Source: JAAZIN01 sp033809435 (GTDB lineage: Bacteria; Bacillota; Dethiobacteria; DTU022). From it: a stretch of DNA of 12,481 nucleotides. The stretch covers positions 1-12,481 of the forward strand of contig JAPXLS010000052.1 of assembly GCA_033809435.1 (NCBI GenBank), given 5' to 3'. Position numbers and translations under genes: made by a program. The notes under the pieces were generated by a model. The model was not told where the DNA came from and made no database searches. It worked only from the letters and a program-made list of their open reading frames with translations. Shown here piece by piece: positions 7,347 through 12,481 of the stretch; within the stretch, counting starts at the first letter, position 1, and each line of letters begins with the position of its first letter.

Positions 7347-7829
7347 TCAAACACCGCGAAATTTTTGGACAATATTATTGTATACCGCCGGCGGCACCAG
7401 GTCCTTGATCTCTCCGCCGAAGCCGGCGATTTCTTTTACAATGCTGGAGCTCAAATAGGAATACTTGCTGCTGGTAACCATAAACAGCGTCTCCACTGCG
7501 GGATTCAGCTTTTTATTGACCAGCGCCATCTGAAATTCAAACTCAAAGTCCGAAATGGCCCTCAAACCTTTGATAATTATATTGATATTCTTTTTTTCCA
7601 CGTAGTCGATAAGCAGCCCACCAAAGAAGTCGATCTCTACATTGGGATACTGAGCGGTGCTGCGCTGCAGCATCTCCATTCTTTCCTTAACCGTAAAAAC
7701 TGTCTGTTTGCGCGGATTCTCCAGAATCGCAACTATCAGATGATCTACAATGGCGCTTGTCCTGGTGATAATGTCCAAATGACCCTTGGTAACAGGGTCA
7801 AAGCTGCCGGGGTAAATTGCTTTCTCCAT
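7347..7829 (-). CDS. coaD: Phosphopantetheine adenylyltransferase
   Basis: Catalyses the fourth step of coenzyme A synthesis, 4'-phosphopantetheine plus ATP to dephospho-CoA and pyrophosphate, in the cytoplasm. At 160 residues it has the normal length. It is a nucleotidyltransferase of the HIGH superfamily with YPGSFDPVTKGH at residues 6-17 (the TxGH motif at 14-17), the KGLR segment at 87-90, and the C-terminal SSSIVKE motif at 127-133. The start ATG follows GGGGGG by 8-9 nt. It heads the coaD-small protein-ylbK-ylbL run. A TATAAT at 7862-7867 on the minus strand could be its -10, but no -35 is seen. The rsmD/ylbH gene that usually lies upstream is absent. Confidence 0.97.
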   Translation of the reverse strand: MEKAIYPGSFDPVTKGHLDIITRTSAIVDHLIVAILENPRKQTVFTVKERMEMLQRSTAQYPNVEIDFFGGLLIDYVEKKNINIIIKGLRAISDFEFEFQMALVNKKLNPAVETLFMVTSSKYSYLSSSIVKEIAGFGGEIKDLVPPAVYNNIVQKFRGV

Positions 7830-8019
7830 TGATCGAGCCCCCCCTTTAATTTTTCTGTAAGATTATAGATATGAGAACGATATTAGATTCGGCATTCTCA
7901 GCTGCGGTTCCTTCTTGAAATTAAAGAATAATTGTCTCAACTCCCCCTCTTTTCAATTTTACTACTTTTATTTGCCAGCCCGGATCCATAATATCAACAT
8001 TTTGGCTTTTTCCAGTCAT

Positions 8020-8049
8020 GTATAAAATAATTGTCCATAAGCCATAATA
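8020..8049 (+). promoter_or_regulatory. Candidate sigma-G (or sigma-F) promoter for the small RNA
   Basis: GTATA (8020-8024), exactly 18 bases, then CATAATA (8043-8049). This fits the published B. subtilis sigma-G consensus GHATR-N18-CATNMTA at every position. The same bases fit the sigma-F pattern GYWTA-N15-GGNRANAHTR at 5 of 5 and 8 of 10. The start is predicted near 8055. No protein gene follows on this strand before the terminator at 8126-8165. Confidence 0.7.
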
Positions 8050-8054
8050 CAGAT

Positions 8055-8165
8055 GAAGCAACAATATTTCTCCAAAGCTCTTCCTCCGGTTTCTCCTCTC
8101 CCAACCGCCGCGAAAGCGGTGATTTACCGCAGGCTGATCCAAGACCTGCGGTCTTTTTTCTTTTT
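8055..8165 (+). ncRNA. csfG: Candidate forespore small RNA, CsfG-like
   Basis: A predicted transcript of about 110 nt bounded by the sigma-G-type promoter and an intrinsic terminator, in the 389-bp gap between coaD and the SASP gene. It has a long pyrimidine-rich stretch (about 8067-8104, only a few purines), then a hairpin with CCGC and GCGG arms capped by a GAAA tetraloop (8106-8121), then the terminator hairpin. B. subtilis CsfG is a forespore sRNA controlled by sigma-F and sigma-G, lies in the ylbG-ylbH gap next to coaD, and has a conserved pyrimidine-rich core. Location, promoter class, size and base composition all agree. I could not align it to CsfG, so homology is inferred. The gene symbol is provisional. 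Confidence 0.6.
8126..8165 (+). terminator. Intrinsic terminator of the candidate small RNA
   Basis: An 8-bp stem ACCGCAGG/CCTGCGGT (8126-8133 with 8145-8152) is followed by TCTTTTTTCTTTTT. The first five bases of the stem (ACCGC, 8126-8130) could instead pair with GCGGT at 8116-8120, part of the preceding hairpin, so the two hairpins compete. Confidence 0.88.
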
Positions 8166-8166
8166 G

Positions 8167-8195
8167 AAAAAATAAAGGGCGGGCCGCAGCCCGCC
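8167..8195 (-). terminator. Intrinsic terminator of the SASP gene
   Basis: On the minus strand a 7-bp GC stem (8178-8184 with 8189-8195, 4-nt loop) is followed by TTTATTTTTT. It ends the SASP transcript 24 nt after the stop codon and abuts the plus-strand terminator of the candidate small RNA, so the two transcripts end tail to tail. Confidence 0.85.
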
Positions 8196-8218
8196 GATGT
8201 AATGAACCGAAATGAGTG

Positions 8219-8443
8219 CTACAACTGAGTAGGATCGGTACTGCCCTTGCCGACCATCTGGTTTTGGGCCGAATGAATCATCTTCCGGACCATGTTTCCA
8301 CCAATGTGGCCATGCGTACGGGCGGGAAGCGCACCTAGATCGCCTGTATAATCGATCCCCAGCTCGTTGGCCACTTCCATTTTGAAGCTTTCAAGAGCGT
8401 CGGCTGCTTCCAGAACCAGAATACGTCCCGGTCTCCGCGGCAT
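8219..8443 (-). CDS. Alpha/beta-type small acid-soluble spore protein
   Basis: A 74-residue DNA-binding protein that coats and protects the chromosome in the dormant spore. Family signatures are FKMEVANELGI at about 20-30, where germination protease Gpr would cut within the KMEVANE segment (usually EIA in Bacillus, here EVA), and GNMVRKMI at about 49-56, the second DNA-binding helix. The N-terminus is basic (MPRRPGR), followed by a segment LVLEAADALESFK in place of the usual NQLLVPGAEQALDQMK-type lead. The start ATG has a perfect AAGGAGGTG 8 nt upstream. The upstream sequence fits a sigma-G promoter and the gene has its own terminator, so it is a single-gene forespore transcript. Which SASP paralogue it is cannot be said. 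Confidence 0.9.
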   Translation of the reverse strand: MPRRPGRILVLEAADALESFKMEVANELGIDYTGDLGALPARTHGHIGGNMVRKMIHSAQNQMVGKGSTDPTQL

Positions 8444-8475
8444 TTATTTTCACCTCCTTCTTTTTGATGCAATCT

Positions 8476-8504
8476 TAGTTTGGCATGCCCGCGGCCAATT
8501 ATGC
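8476..8504 (-). promoter_or_regulatory. Sigma-G-type promoter of the SASP gene
   Basis: On the minus strand GCATA (8500-8504), 17 bases, CAAACTA (8476-8482). Compared with GHATR-N18-CATNMTA, the -35 fits fully, the -10 fits 6 of 7 and the spacer is one base short. It lies about 30 nt upstream of the start codon, as expected for a forespore SASP gene. Confidence 0.6.
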
Positions 8505-8619
8505 TTAGCATTGTTTTCATTCAAAAATATTATTTTGTTCATTTTTTAAACAATGCCCTGCATTGCCAGATGTAAATATTACCATTTTTTTAAAAAGGTA
8601 CCCGAAACCTCTAAATTGA

Positions 8620-8648
8620 TTGAGATCAGGGCGTTAATATGCTAAAAT
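8620..8648 (+). promoter_or_regulatory. rpmB promoter (sigma-A, extended -10)
   Basis: TTGAGA (8620-8625), 17 bases, TAAAAT (8643-8648), with TG one base before the -10 (TGCTAAAAT). The start is expected near 8655, leaving a leader of about 45 nt. Confidence 0.8.
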
Positions 8649-8701
8649 AAGCAGGCGCGCACTTATTATCAGCATTCAAGCGCAGGAGGATGGGATACAA
8701 A

Positions 8702-8893
8702 ATGGCCAAAATATGCCAGATTTGCGGCAAAAGTAAAGATGGGGGATTCCAGATCAGCCATTCACATATCAAGACGAAACGGCTATGGCGTCCGAACATT
8801 CACAAGGTCAGGGCGCTTGTTGACGGCACCCCGCGGCGGATCAATGTATGCACCCGCTGTCTCAAGTCCGGCCGGGTGAAGCGGGCATTGTAA
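8702..8893 (+). CDS. rpmB: 50S ribosomal protein bL28, zinc-binding form
   Basis: A 63-residue large-subunit ribosomal protein. The four-cysteine zinc ribbon is complete: CQIC at residues 5-8 and CTRC at 50-53, so this is the zinc-containing (C+) form rather than the cysteine-free paralogue. The basic core SHSHIKTKRLWRPNI is typical. An in-frame ATG four codons upstream (8690) directly abuts the Shine-Dalgarno AGGAGG, so initiation there is impossible or very poor; the ATG at 8702 gives the family-standard MAKxCxxC start with a 12-nt spacing. It is a single-gene unit with its own promoter and terminator. In B. subtilis spoVM and rpmB are neighbours; here spoVM lies about 2 kb away on the other strand. 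Confidence 0.97.
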   Translation: MAKICQICGKSKDGGFQISHSHIKTKRLWRPNIHKVRALVDGTPRRINVCTRCLKSGRVKRAL

Positions 8894-8924
8894 AAAACCG
8901 GGGCATTGTTTTACTTTCCGGGAA

Positions 8925-8957
8925 AAAGGGGCTGTCCCCTGACGGGACAGCCCCTTT
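8925..8957. terminator. Bidirectional terminator between rpmB and the acyl-CoA dehydrogenase gene
   Basis: A 14-bp perfect stem (8925-8938 with 8944-8957) with a 5-nt loop. It lies between two convergent genes. The plus-strand tail is TTTCTG and the minus-strand tail is TTTTTCCC, so it can serve both. The stem core GGGGCTGT is the same as that of the hairpin after rnpB. Confidence 0.85.
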
Positions 8958-8979
8958 CTGATTCCGACTCTTTATATTT

Positions 8980-10758
8980 CTAACGTCTATCCAGGAAGTA
9001 CCTCTTCCCTTCGTAAATTGCATCGGCGATTTCACGGCGCAGCACATAGGTGTTGATGGGCCTGGAGTTGGTCAGGATGCTCATTCCGTTCAAGGTCTTG
9101 GCCAGGGTATCGCCTTCCAGCGTGCCCGCAAGAATTTCCTTGGCCCAGCTTTCAAGTTTGGGAACCATGTCGTTGACCAGGATCTGGGTCATGATCAGCG
9201 GGAGCCGGGCGCCCTCCTCACCCTTGTCCGCAACAATTTTCTTGGTCCGGAGCAGGGCGCTTTCAACGGCAAATATCTCCATGGCCATATCCGCCAGCCG
9301 GACCAGAATTTCCTGCTCATCGGTCAGGGCCTCGCTGAATTTCTGGGCGGCATTGCCGGCGGCCATGAGGAAAAGCTTTTTCATCTTGTTCAAAATGAAT
9401 TCTTCCCGGGCCAGGCTTTCAGCGGGCTCCTCCGCTTCCCTGAGCTTCTTCAGCTCTTCACCCAGTCCGAAGACCGCATCCATGAAGGGCACCTCGCCTT
9501 TCAGGGCCTTCCGGATCAATGTGCCCGGAACCAGCATTCTGTTCACTTCGTTGGTTCCCTCGAAAATGCGGTTGATGCGGCTGTCACGGTAAGCCCGCTC
9601 AACAGGGTACTCCTCGCAGTAACCGTAGCCGCCGTAAATTTGCACTGCCTCATCCACTACATAATCCAGGGCCTCGGAGCAGTAAACCTTGGAGATGGAA
9701 CACTCAATGGCATATTCCTGAATTGCTCCCACGATGCTGGCTCCGTCCCCGCCTGCTTCCATGACCTCTTCCAATTTCTTGTCGATCATGCCGCCAAGAC
9801 GGTAGACCAGGCTCTCAGTAGTGTAGATGAGCATGGCCATCTGGGCGATCTTGTACTTGGTCAGGTTGAAATTGGCAATGGGCTGCTTGAACTGGATCCG
9901 CTCCAGAGCATATTCAGCCGCCGCCTCAACGCCTCTTTTGCAGCCGCCGACACAGCCGGCGCCAAGCTTGAAGCGGCCGATATTGAGGATATTGAAGGCG
10001 ACCTGATGCCCCTTGCCTTCCTTCCAGAGCATGTTTTCAACAGGCACCTTCACATTTTCCAGGATCACACTGCGCGTTGATGATCCATGGATTCCCATCT
10101 TCTTCTCTTCCGCACCCAGGGTGACCCCTTCCGCGTCTCCGTCAACGATGAAAGCGGTGAATTTTTCGCCGTCAATCTTGGCGTAAGTAATGATCACATC
10201 CGCCCAGGCAGCGTTCGTAATAAATGTCTTCTCCCCGGTCAGGGTATAGTATTTACCGTCCTCGGAGAGAGTGGCGATGGTTTTACTGTTCATCGCATCG
10301 GAACCCGCTTCCGGCTCGGTTAAGGCATAAGCAGCGATGAGCTCACCTGTGGCCAGCTTCGGCAGATACTTTTTCTTCTGCTCTTCAGTGCCGAAGAATA
10401 CGATGGGCAGGGTCCCGATACCGGTATGCGCTCCGAAAGCAGTGGCAAAAGAACCTGCCCCGGAGACACATTCGGTGATGATCATCGTGGTGATCTTGTC
10501 CCCTTCTTCGCCGCCGAACTCCTCGGGAATATCGCTGCTGAGCAGGCCGATTTCACCGGCTTTACGGAGAAGACCGATGGTCACTCCTTCTTTTTTCTCC
10601 TCGATCTCATCCGCTTTTGGAATAACCTCATTCTCTACAAAATCCAGGACTGTGTTTTTAATCATCAGGTGAATTTCGTCAAATTCTTCAGGTGTAAACA
10701 CTGTGTTCTCGTCAACAGGGCCCAGTAAAAAAGCTCCTCCCTTGATCAACTCACCCAT
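8980..10758 (-). CDS. Acyl-CoA dehydrogenase, long FadE/VLCAD-type
   Basis: A flavoprotein of about 592 residues that oxidises acyl-CoA to trans-2-enoyl-CoA, the first step of beta-oxidation, passing electrons to an electron-transfer flavoprotein. The N- and mid-domains hold the FAD signature YALTEPEAGSDA (about 144-155). The C-terminal helical domain has QIYGGYGYCEEYPVERAYRD and RIFEGTNEVNR, in which the Glu at about 400 is the catalytic base. The extra 170 or so residues after the core give the length of B. subtilis FadE and mitochondrial VLCAD/ACAD9 rather than the short 380-residue forms, suggesting long-chain substrates. An in-frame GTG at 10770 overlaps the SD; the ATG at 10758, 8 nt after AAGGGGTGA, is preferred. 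It stands alone without other beta-oxidation genes here. Confidence 0.95.
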   Translation of the reverse strand: MGELIKGGAFLLGPVDENTVFTPEEFDEIHLMIKNTVLDFVENEVIPKADEIEEKKEGVTIGLLRKAGEIGLLSSDIPEEFGGEEGDKITTMIITECVSGAGSFATAFGAHTGIGTLPIVFFGTEEQKKKYLPKLATGELIAAYALTEPEAGSDAMNSKTIATLSEDGKYYTLTGEKTFITNAAWADVIITYAKIDGEKFTAFIVDGDAEGVTLGAEEKKMGIHGSSTRSVILENVKVPVENMLWKEGKGHQVAFNILNIGRFKLGAGCVGGCKRGVEAAAEYALERIQFKQPIANFNLTKYKIAQMAMLIYTTESLVYRLGGMIDKKLEEVMEAGGDGASIVGAIQEYAIECSISKVYCSEALDYVVDEAVQIYGGYGYCEEYPVERAYRDSRINRIFEGTNEVNRMLVPGTLIRKALKGEVPFMDAVFGLGEELKKLREAEEPAESLAREEFILNKMKKLFLMAAGNAAQKFSEALTDEQEILVRLADMAMEIFAVESALLRTKKIVADKGEEGARLPLIMTQILVNDMVPKLESWAKEILAGTLEGDTLAKTLNGMSILTNSRPINTYVLRREIADAIYEGKRYFLDRR

Positions 10759-10890
10759 TAAGCGCTTCACCCCTTAATCATGAAATTAGATAAAAGAATA
10801 CTTTTACCTGTTAATATTTTCTCGAGTGAAATAATATTCCCTGCTTTGTGAAATCTTTAACTTGCTGCTAATGTTCTACCTTTTGCGCTT

Positions 10891-10924
10891 ATCAAAAAAT
10901 TATCCCGGCCTGCCCTGTGCCGGG
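10891..10924 (-). terminator. Terminator of the spoVM operon
   Basis: On the minus strand CCCGGC and GCCGGG (10919-10924 with 10904-10909) form a stem with a 9-nt loop, followed by ATAATTTTTT. It begins 26 nt after the spoVM stop codon. Confidence 0.8.
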
Positions 10925-10950
10925 AATAAAAACGAACCCGGGGATAAAAG

Positions 10951-11031
10951 CTAACTTTTTACAAACAGCCCCAGGATACCTCTGACGATACCTTTGAAAA
11001 CAAGGGGTACCTTGATTACGTAAAAGCGCAC
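10951..11031 (-). CDS. spoVM: Stage V sporulation protein M (26-residue membrane-curvature peptide)
   Basis: A 26-residue peptide starting MRFYVIKVP, with GIVRGILGLF in its second half. It matches the B. subtilis SpoVM pattern MKFYTIKLP...GIVRAMLG in length and at most positions, including the Pro at residue 9 that is important for its function. SpoVM is an amphipathic helix that settles on the convex outer forespore membrane, anchors the coat base protein SpoIVA and inhibits FtsH; both coat and cortex depend on it. The start is GTG, 8 nt after AGGAGGG. It lies 36 nt downstream of a 58-residue membrane protein gene and is followed by a terminator. It is easily missed because it is so short. 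Confidence 0.93.
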   Translation of the reverse strand: MRFYVIKVPLVFKGIVRGILGLFVKS

Positions 11032-11067
11032 TGCAAGTTCCCTCCTTTATTGATCTGTTCTCTTCCG

Positions 11068-11244
11068 CTACCGGTAATAACGATCGTATATGTAAAGCTG
11101 CCAGCCGCCCCAGATGAACAGCAGGCCCAACAAAAGGGGCCACAGGTAAAGGGGAAGTATCCTGATCACCAGAACAGCCCCTCCCGCTGCCAGGACTATT
11201 CCGCCGCTTTTTCTCAAAAATATAGCTGTACGCCTGGCACCCAT
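11068..11244 (-). CDS. Small membrane protein of unknown function, upstream of spoVM
   Basis: A 58-residue protein that I do not recognise. The N-terminus is basic (MGARRTAIFLRK), followed by two adjacent hydrophobic stretches (about residues 15-30 and 31-49) and a Tyr-rich end, LYIYDRYYR. It may cross the membrane twice as a tight hairpin or once as a long span. Evidence that it is real: GGGGGG 8 nt before the ATG, a strong promoter about 50 nt upstream, and a short 36-nt gap to spoVM with a shared terminator. Linkage to spoVM suggests a role in sporulation, but that is inference only. Confidence 0.75.
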   Translation of the reverse strand: MGARRTAIFLRKSGGIVLAAGGAVLVIRILPLYLWPLLLGLLFIWGGWQLYIYDRYYR

Positions 11245-11291
11245 ATCTGCCGCCCCCCTTTATTTCTGCATTTTCCGGTGAAGGCCTTGTT

Positions 11292-11320
11292 ATTATATGC
11301 GCCGGGCCGGTAAGTGTTAA
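11292..11320 (-). promoter_or_regulatory. Promoter of the spoVM operon
   Basis: On the minus strand TTAACA (11315-11320), 17 bases, TATAAT (11292-11297): 11 of 12 matches to sigma-A. The same -10 reads CATATAAT (11292-11299), one base from the sigma-E -10 CATACAAT, but the matching sigma-E -35 is poor. B. subtilis spoVM uses sigma-E. Confidence 0.7.
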
Positions 11321-11387
11321 AGCCAATTGACTTCCATCGAAATGGGCGATCGATTCCAAAGGCAGGCCCTGGCCGCAATTGGATTCC

Positions 11388-11416
11388 TTGCGTCAACCCG
11401 GCATTTATGCTAATAT
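11388..11416 (+). promoter_or_regulatory. tRNA-Leu promoter
   Basis: TTGCGT (11388-11393), 17 bases, TAATAT (11411-11416), with TG one base before the -10 (TGCTAATAT). The start is expected about 10 nt upstream of the tRNA. Confidence 0.75.
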
Positions 11417-11433
11417 TGATTGCGCGGGATCAT

Positions 11434-11520
11434 GCCGAAGTGGCGGAACAGGCAGACGCACACGACTCAAAATCGTGCGGGCGCAAGCCCATGTGGGTTC
11501 GATTCCCACCTTCGGCACCA
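11434..11520 (+). tRNA. tRNA-Leu, anticodon CAA
   Basis: An 87-nt cloverleaf. The acceptor GCCGAAG pairs with CTTCGGC and the 3' ACCA is encoded (CCA at 11518-11520). The anticodon stem is CACGA/TCGTG with loop CTCAAAA; the anticodon CAA at 11468-11470 reads the Leu codon UUG. A long variable arm (CGGGCGCAAGCCCATG area) marks it as class II. The T arm is GTGGG-TTCGATT-CCCAC. It is a single gene with its own promoter and terminator. Confidence 0.97.
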
Positions 11521-11526
11521 GGCCAA

Positions 11527-11564
11527 TCAAAGCCCTGAGGGGAAAACTTCAGGGCCTTGATTTT
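11527..11564 (+). terminator. Terminator of tRNA-Leu
   Basis: GCCCTGA (11532-11538) pairs with TCAGGGC (11549-11555). The stem extends outward with one mismatch (TCAAA...CTTGA) and is followed by TTTT. It starts 6 nt after the tRNA end. Confidence 0.8.
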
Positions 11565-11720
11565 CCAACCTCATGTGCCGCTGTCAATCTTCCCATTCTT
11601 TCGGGTTTGGCCTATTTCGGTTGGTGATGATGGGTAAGGCAGCGCAGCCCTCAGGTCGGGTTGTCAAATTTATGGGCCAGATCTATGAGGGCTTGATCGT
11701 GCACCCTGAAGACAGTCCAT

Positions 11721-11966
11721 TCATCCATGGGTTGTGAAAGAAAAGGGCAAAGTCCACGGGCTCCCCCCGTGCTCCGCGATAATTACCTCTGCCGCTTTTC
11801 GGCGGAACAGCGATTCTCTCAGCACCTCTTCCGTGGCTACCACTTCATGCAGCAGCTCCTCATATTCTGCCAGTTCCTTAATGAAACGCAGGATGAGCGG
11901 AATGTCTTTTTCTTCTGCAAATCTCAATCCAAAATTTGCTATGCCTGTATCGATGAACTTGTCCAT
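11721..11966 (-). pseudogene. GNAT acetyltransferase, frameshifted and truncated
   Basis: The first 69 residues fit the N-terminus of a GNAT N-acetyltransferase of the spermidine/diamine type: LRFAEEKDIPLILRFIKELA, then EVVATEEVLRESLF, then EVIIAEHGGSP. After GGSP the frame turns into a short unrelated tail and stops. Reading the other frame from about 11757 gives VDFALFFHN, the usual next strand of this family (GFALFFHN), so one base appears to be missing near 11754-11760. Even in the corrected frame homology ends after FFHN and a stop follows at 11683-11685, so the acetyl-CoA-binding half is gone. A good SD (AAGGGGT, 4 nt before ATG) remains. The single-base shift could be an assembly error; the loss of the C-terminal half could not. 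Confidence 0.8.
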
Positions 11967-12027
11967 TTTTACCCCTTCATTTTTTCTGCTGTTTTGACGT
12001 CCCGGCGATTATTGTGCTCCCCTTTAA

Positions 12028-12045
12028 AGGCCCGGTTTCCGGGCC
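12028..12045 (-). terminator. Possible terminator after the oxidoreductase gene
   Basis: GGCCCGG and CCGGGCC (12029-12035 with 12039-12045) form a tight 7-bp stem with a 3-nt loop. The minus-strand tail is only TTTAAAG, so termination strength is doubtful. It lies about 100 nt after the oxidoreductase stop and before the GNAT remnant. The stretch between holds no other signal that I can see. Confidence 0.45.
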
Positions 12046-12149
12046 GGGCCGGATTTGTGGATTACCCGGGAGATTGCATGGTCCGTTTTGCGGCCCACAT
12101 TATCGGTATTCACATCCCGAAAACCTTTTCGCAGCGCCGGCTGTCCTAT

Positions 12150-12481
12150 TTACAGCAGGGTTTTAAAGGGCCGGCGGCTTTCCCGGCAAAGGCTCCGGAT
12201 CAGCCTGCGCCCCGAGAGTGCCGCGGTGGAGATACCGATCATGGCTTCAGCCCAGTGCCCGGCCATGTAGAAATTCTGCAGGCCGGGCAGCGTTCGGCTC
12301 AGGCCCCCCTTCATCACTCTCAGTAAACCGCTGGGCGCTCCCCAGGCCTGCAAGCCATGGTAATTGCCGGTGATGCGCTCCGTGGTCAGCGGCGTGGCCA
12401 CATCTACCGCCTCCACCTGCCCCCGCAAGCCCGGAAAGCGCTGTTCCAGTACGTCTATCACCTTTTCTGCCGCCGCAGCCT
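12150..12481 (-). CDS. Phytoene-desaturase-like FAD oxidoreductase, C-terminal part
   Basis: About 110 C-terminal residues of a flavin oxidoreductase of the amine oxidase/phytoene dehydrogenase superfamily. The frame is open through the right edge, so the start is outside the window; an internal GTG at 12461 is not the start. The stretch VIDVLEQRFPGL, then ATPLTTERITGNYHG, leads into the C-terminal FAD-binding motif LPGLQNFYMAGHWAEAMIGISTAALSGR, in which GHW and the Gly-rich turn sit under the flavin. Family members include carotenoid desaturases and isomerases and many uncharacterised oxidoreductases, and the substrate cannot be told from this end alone. Confidence 0.88.
   Translation of the reverse strand, partial: AAAAEKVIDVLEQRFPGLRGQVEAVDVATPLTTERITGNYHGLQAWGAPSGLLRVMKGGLSRTLPGLQNFYMAGHWAEAMIGISTAALSGRRLIRSLCRESRRPFKTLL

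Noticed and set aside
7921..8142. 73-codon frame on the minus strand between coaD and the SASP gene, with TTG start
   Set aside because: It is exactly antisense to the pyrimidine-rich and hairpin parts of the candidate small RNA, has no good SD, and its protein resembles no family. The RNA explanation is better supported.
8055..8165. Known riboswitch class (c-di-AMP, T-box, glycine, c-di-GMP) as an explanation for the hairpins before the terminator
   Set aside because: No matching conserved core could be found, and no gene follows on that strand for a riboswitch to control.
10813..10838. Possible palindromic operator upstream of the acyl-CoA dehydrogenase gene (two AATATT boxes)
   Set aside because: The boxes are short, A/T-only and imperfectly spaced, and do not match the Bacillus FadR site.
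10892..11359. 155-codon minus-strand frame across the spoVM region
   Set aside because: It overlaps the recognised spoVM and the 58-residue gene in another frame, lacks an SD and has no family features.

Overview
This window is chromosomal DNA from an endospore-forming Firmicute, most likely a member of the Clostridia with moderate to high G+C. The evidence is gene content: YunB, an alpha/beta-type SASP, the 26-residue SpoVM, the Bacillus-like coaD-ylbK-ylbL cluster, SD sequences close to AGGAGG, sigma-A promoters, and an rRNA leader boxA reading TGTTCTTTGAAA. A 10-N run inside the 16S gene shows that this is a draft scaffold.

Layout. (1) 1-1250, minus strand: the 5' two thirds of a 16S rRNA gene, running off the left edge, with a long insertion in variable region V1 that also contains the assembly gap. 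Its leader, boxA and strong promoter lie to the right. (2) 1375-4312, minus strand: yunB (sporulation), tyrS (tyrosyl-tRNA synthetase) and an MBL-fold hydrolase. (3) 4563-5053, minus strand: rnpB, the RNase P RNA, with its own promoter. (4) 5089-7829, minus strand: coaD, a small membrane protein gene, ylbK (patatin-like) and ylbL (PDZ plus Lon-type protease). This matches the B. subtilis ylb order except that the small membrane protein takes the place of YlbJ. (5) 7830-8504: a candidate forespore small RNA on the plus strand, convergent with a SASP gene on the minus strand. Both carry sigma-G-type promoter matches. (6) 8616-8957: rpmB (zinc-type bL28) on the plus strand. (7) 8980-10758: a long FadE/VLCAD-type acyl-CoA dehydrogenase on the minus strand. 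(8) 10891-11320: a small operon on the minus strand made of an unknown 58-residue membrane protein and spoVM. (9) 11388-11564: tRNA-Leu(CAA) on the plus strand. (10) 11573-12481: a frameshifted and truncated GNAT acetyltransferase, and the C-terminal part of a phytoene-desaturase-like FAD oxidoreductase that runs off the right edge.

How it fits together. The window mixes translation and RNA housekeeping (16S, tyrS, rnpB, rpmB, tRNA-Leu), CoA and membrane metabolism (coaD, ylbK, acyl-CoA dehydrogenase) and sporulation parts (yunB, SASP, spoVM and the candidate sRNA). The most interesting signal is in the gap upstream of coaD. There the plus strand carries GTATA-N18-CATAATA, a perfect fit to the sigma-G consensus, followed by a long pyrimidine-rich stretch, a GNRA-capped hairpin and an intrinsic terminator. 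This looks like a relative of CsfG, the forespore sRNA that B. subtilis encodes in the same ylb neighbourhood. The genes for spoVM and the 58-residue protein are too short for ordinary ORF calling and were read directly from the sequence.
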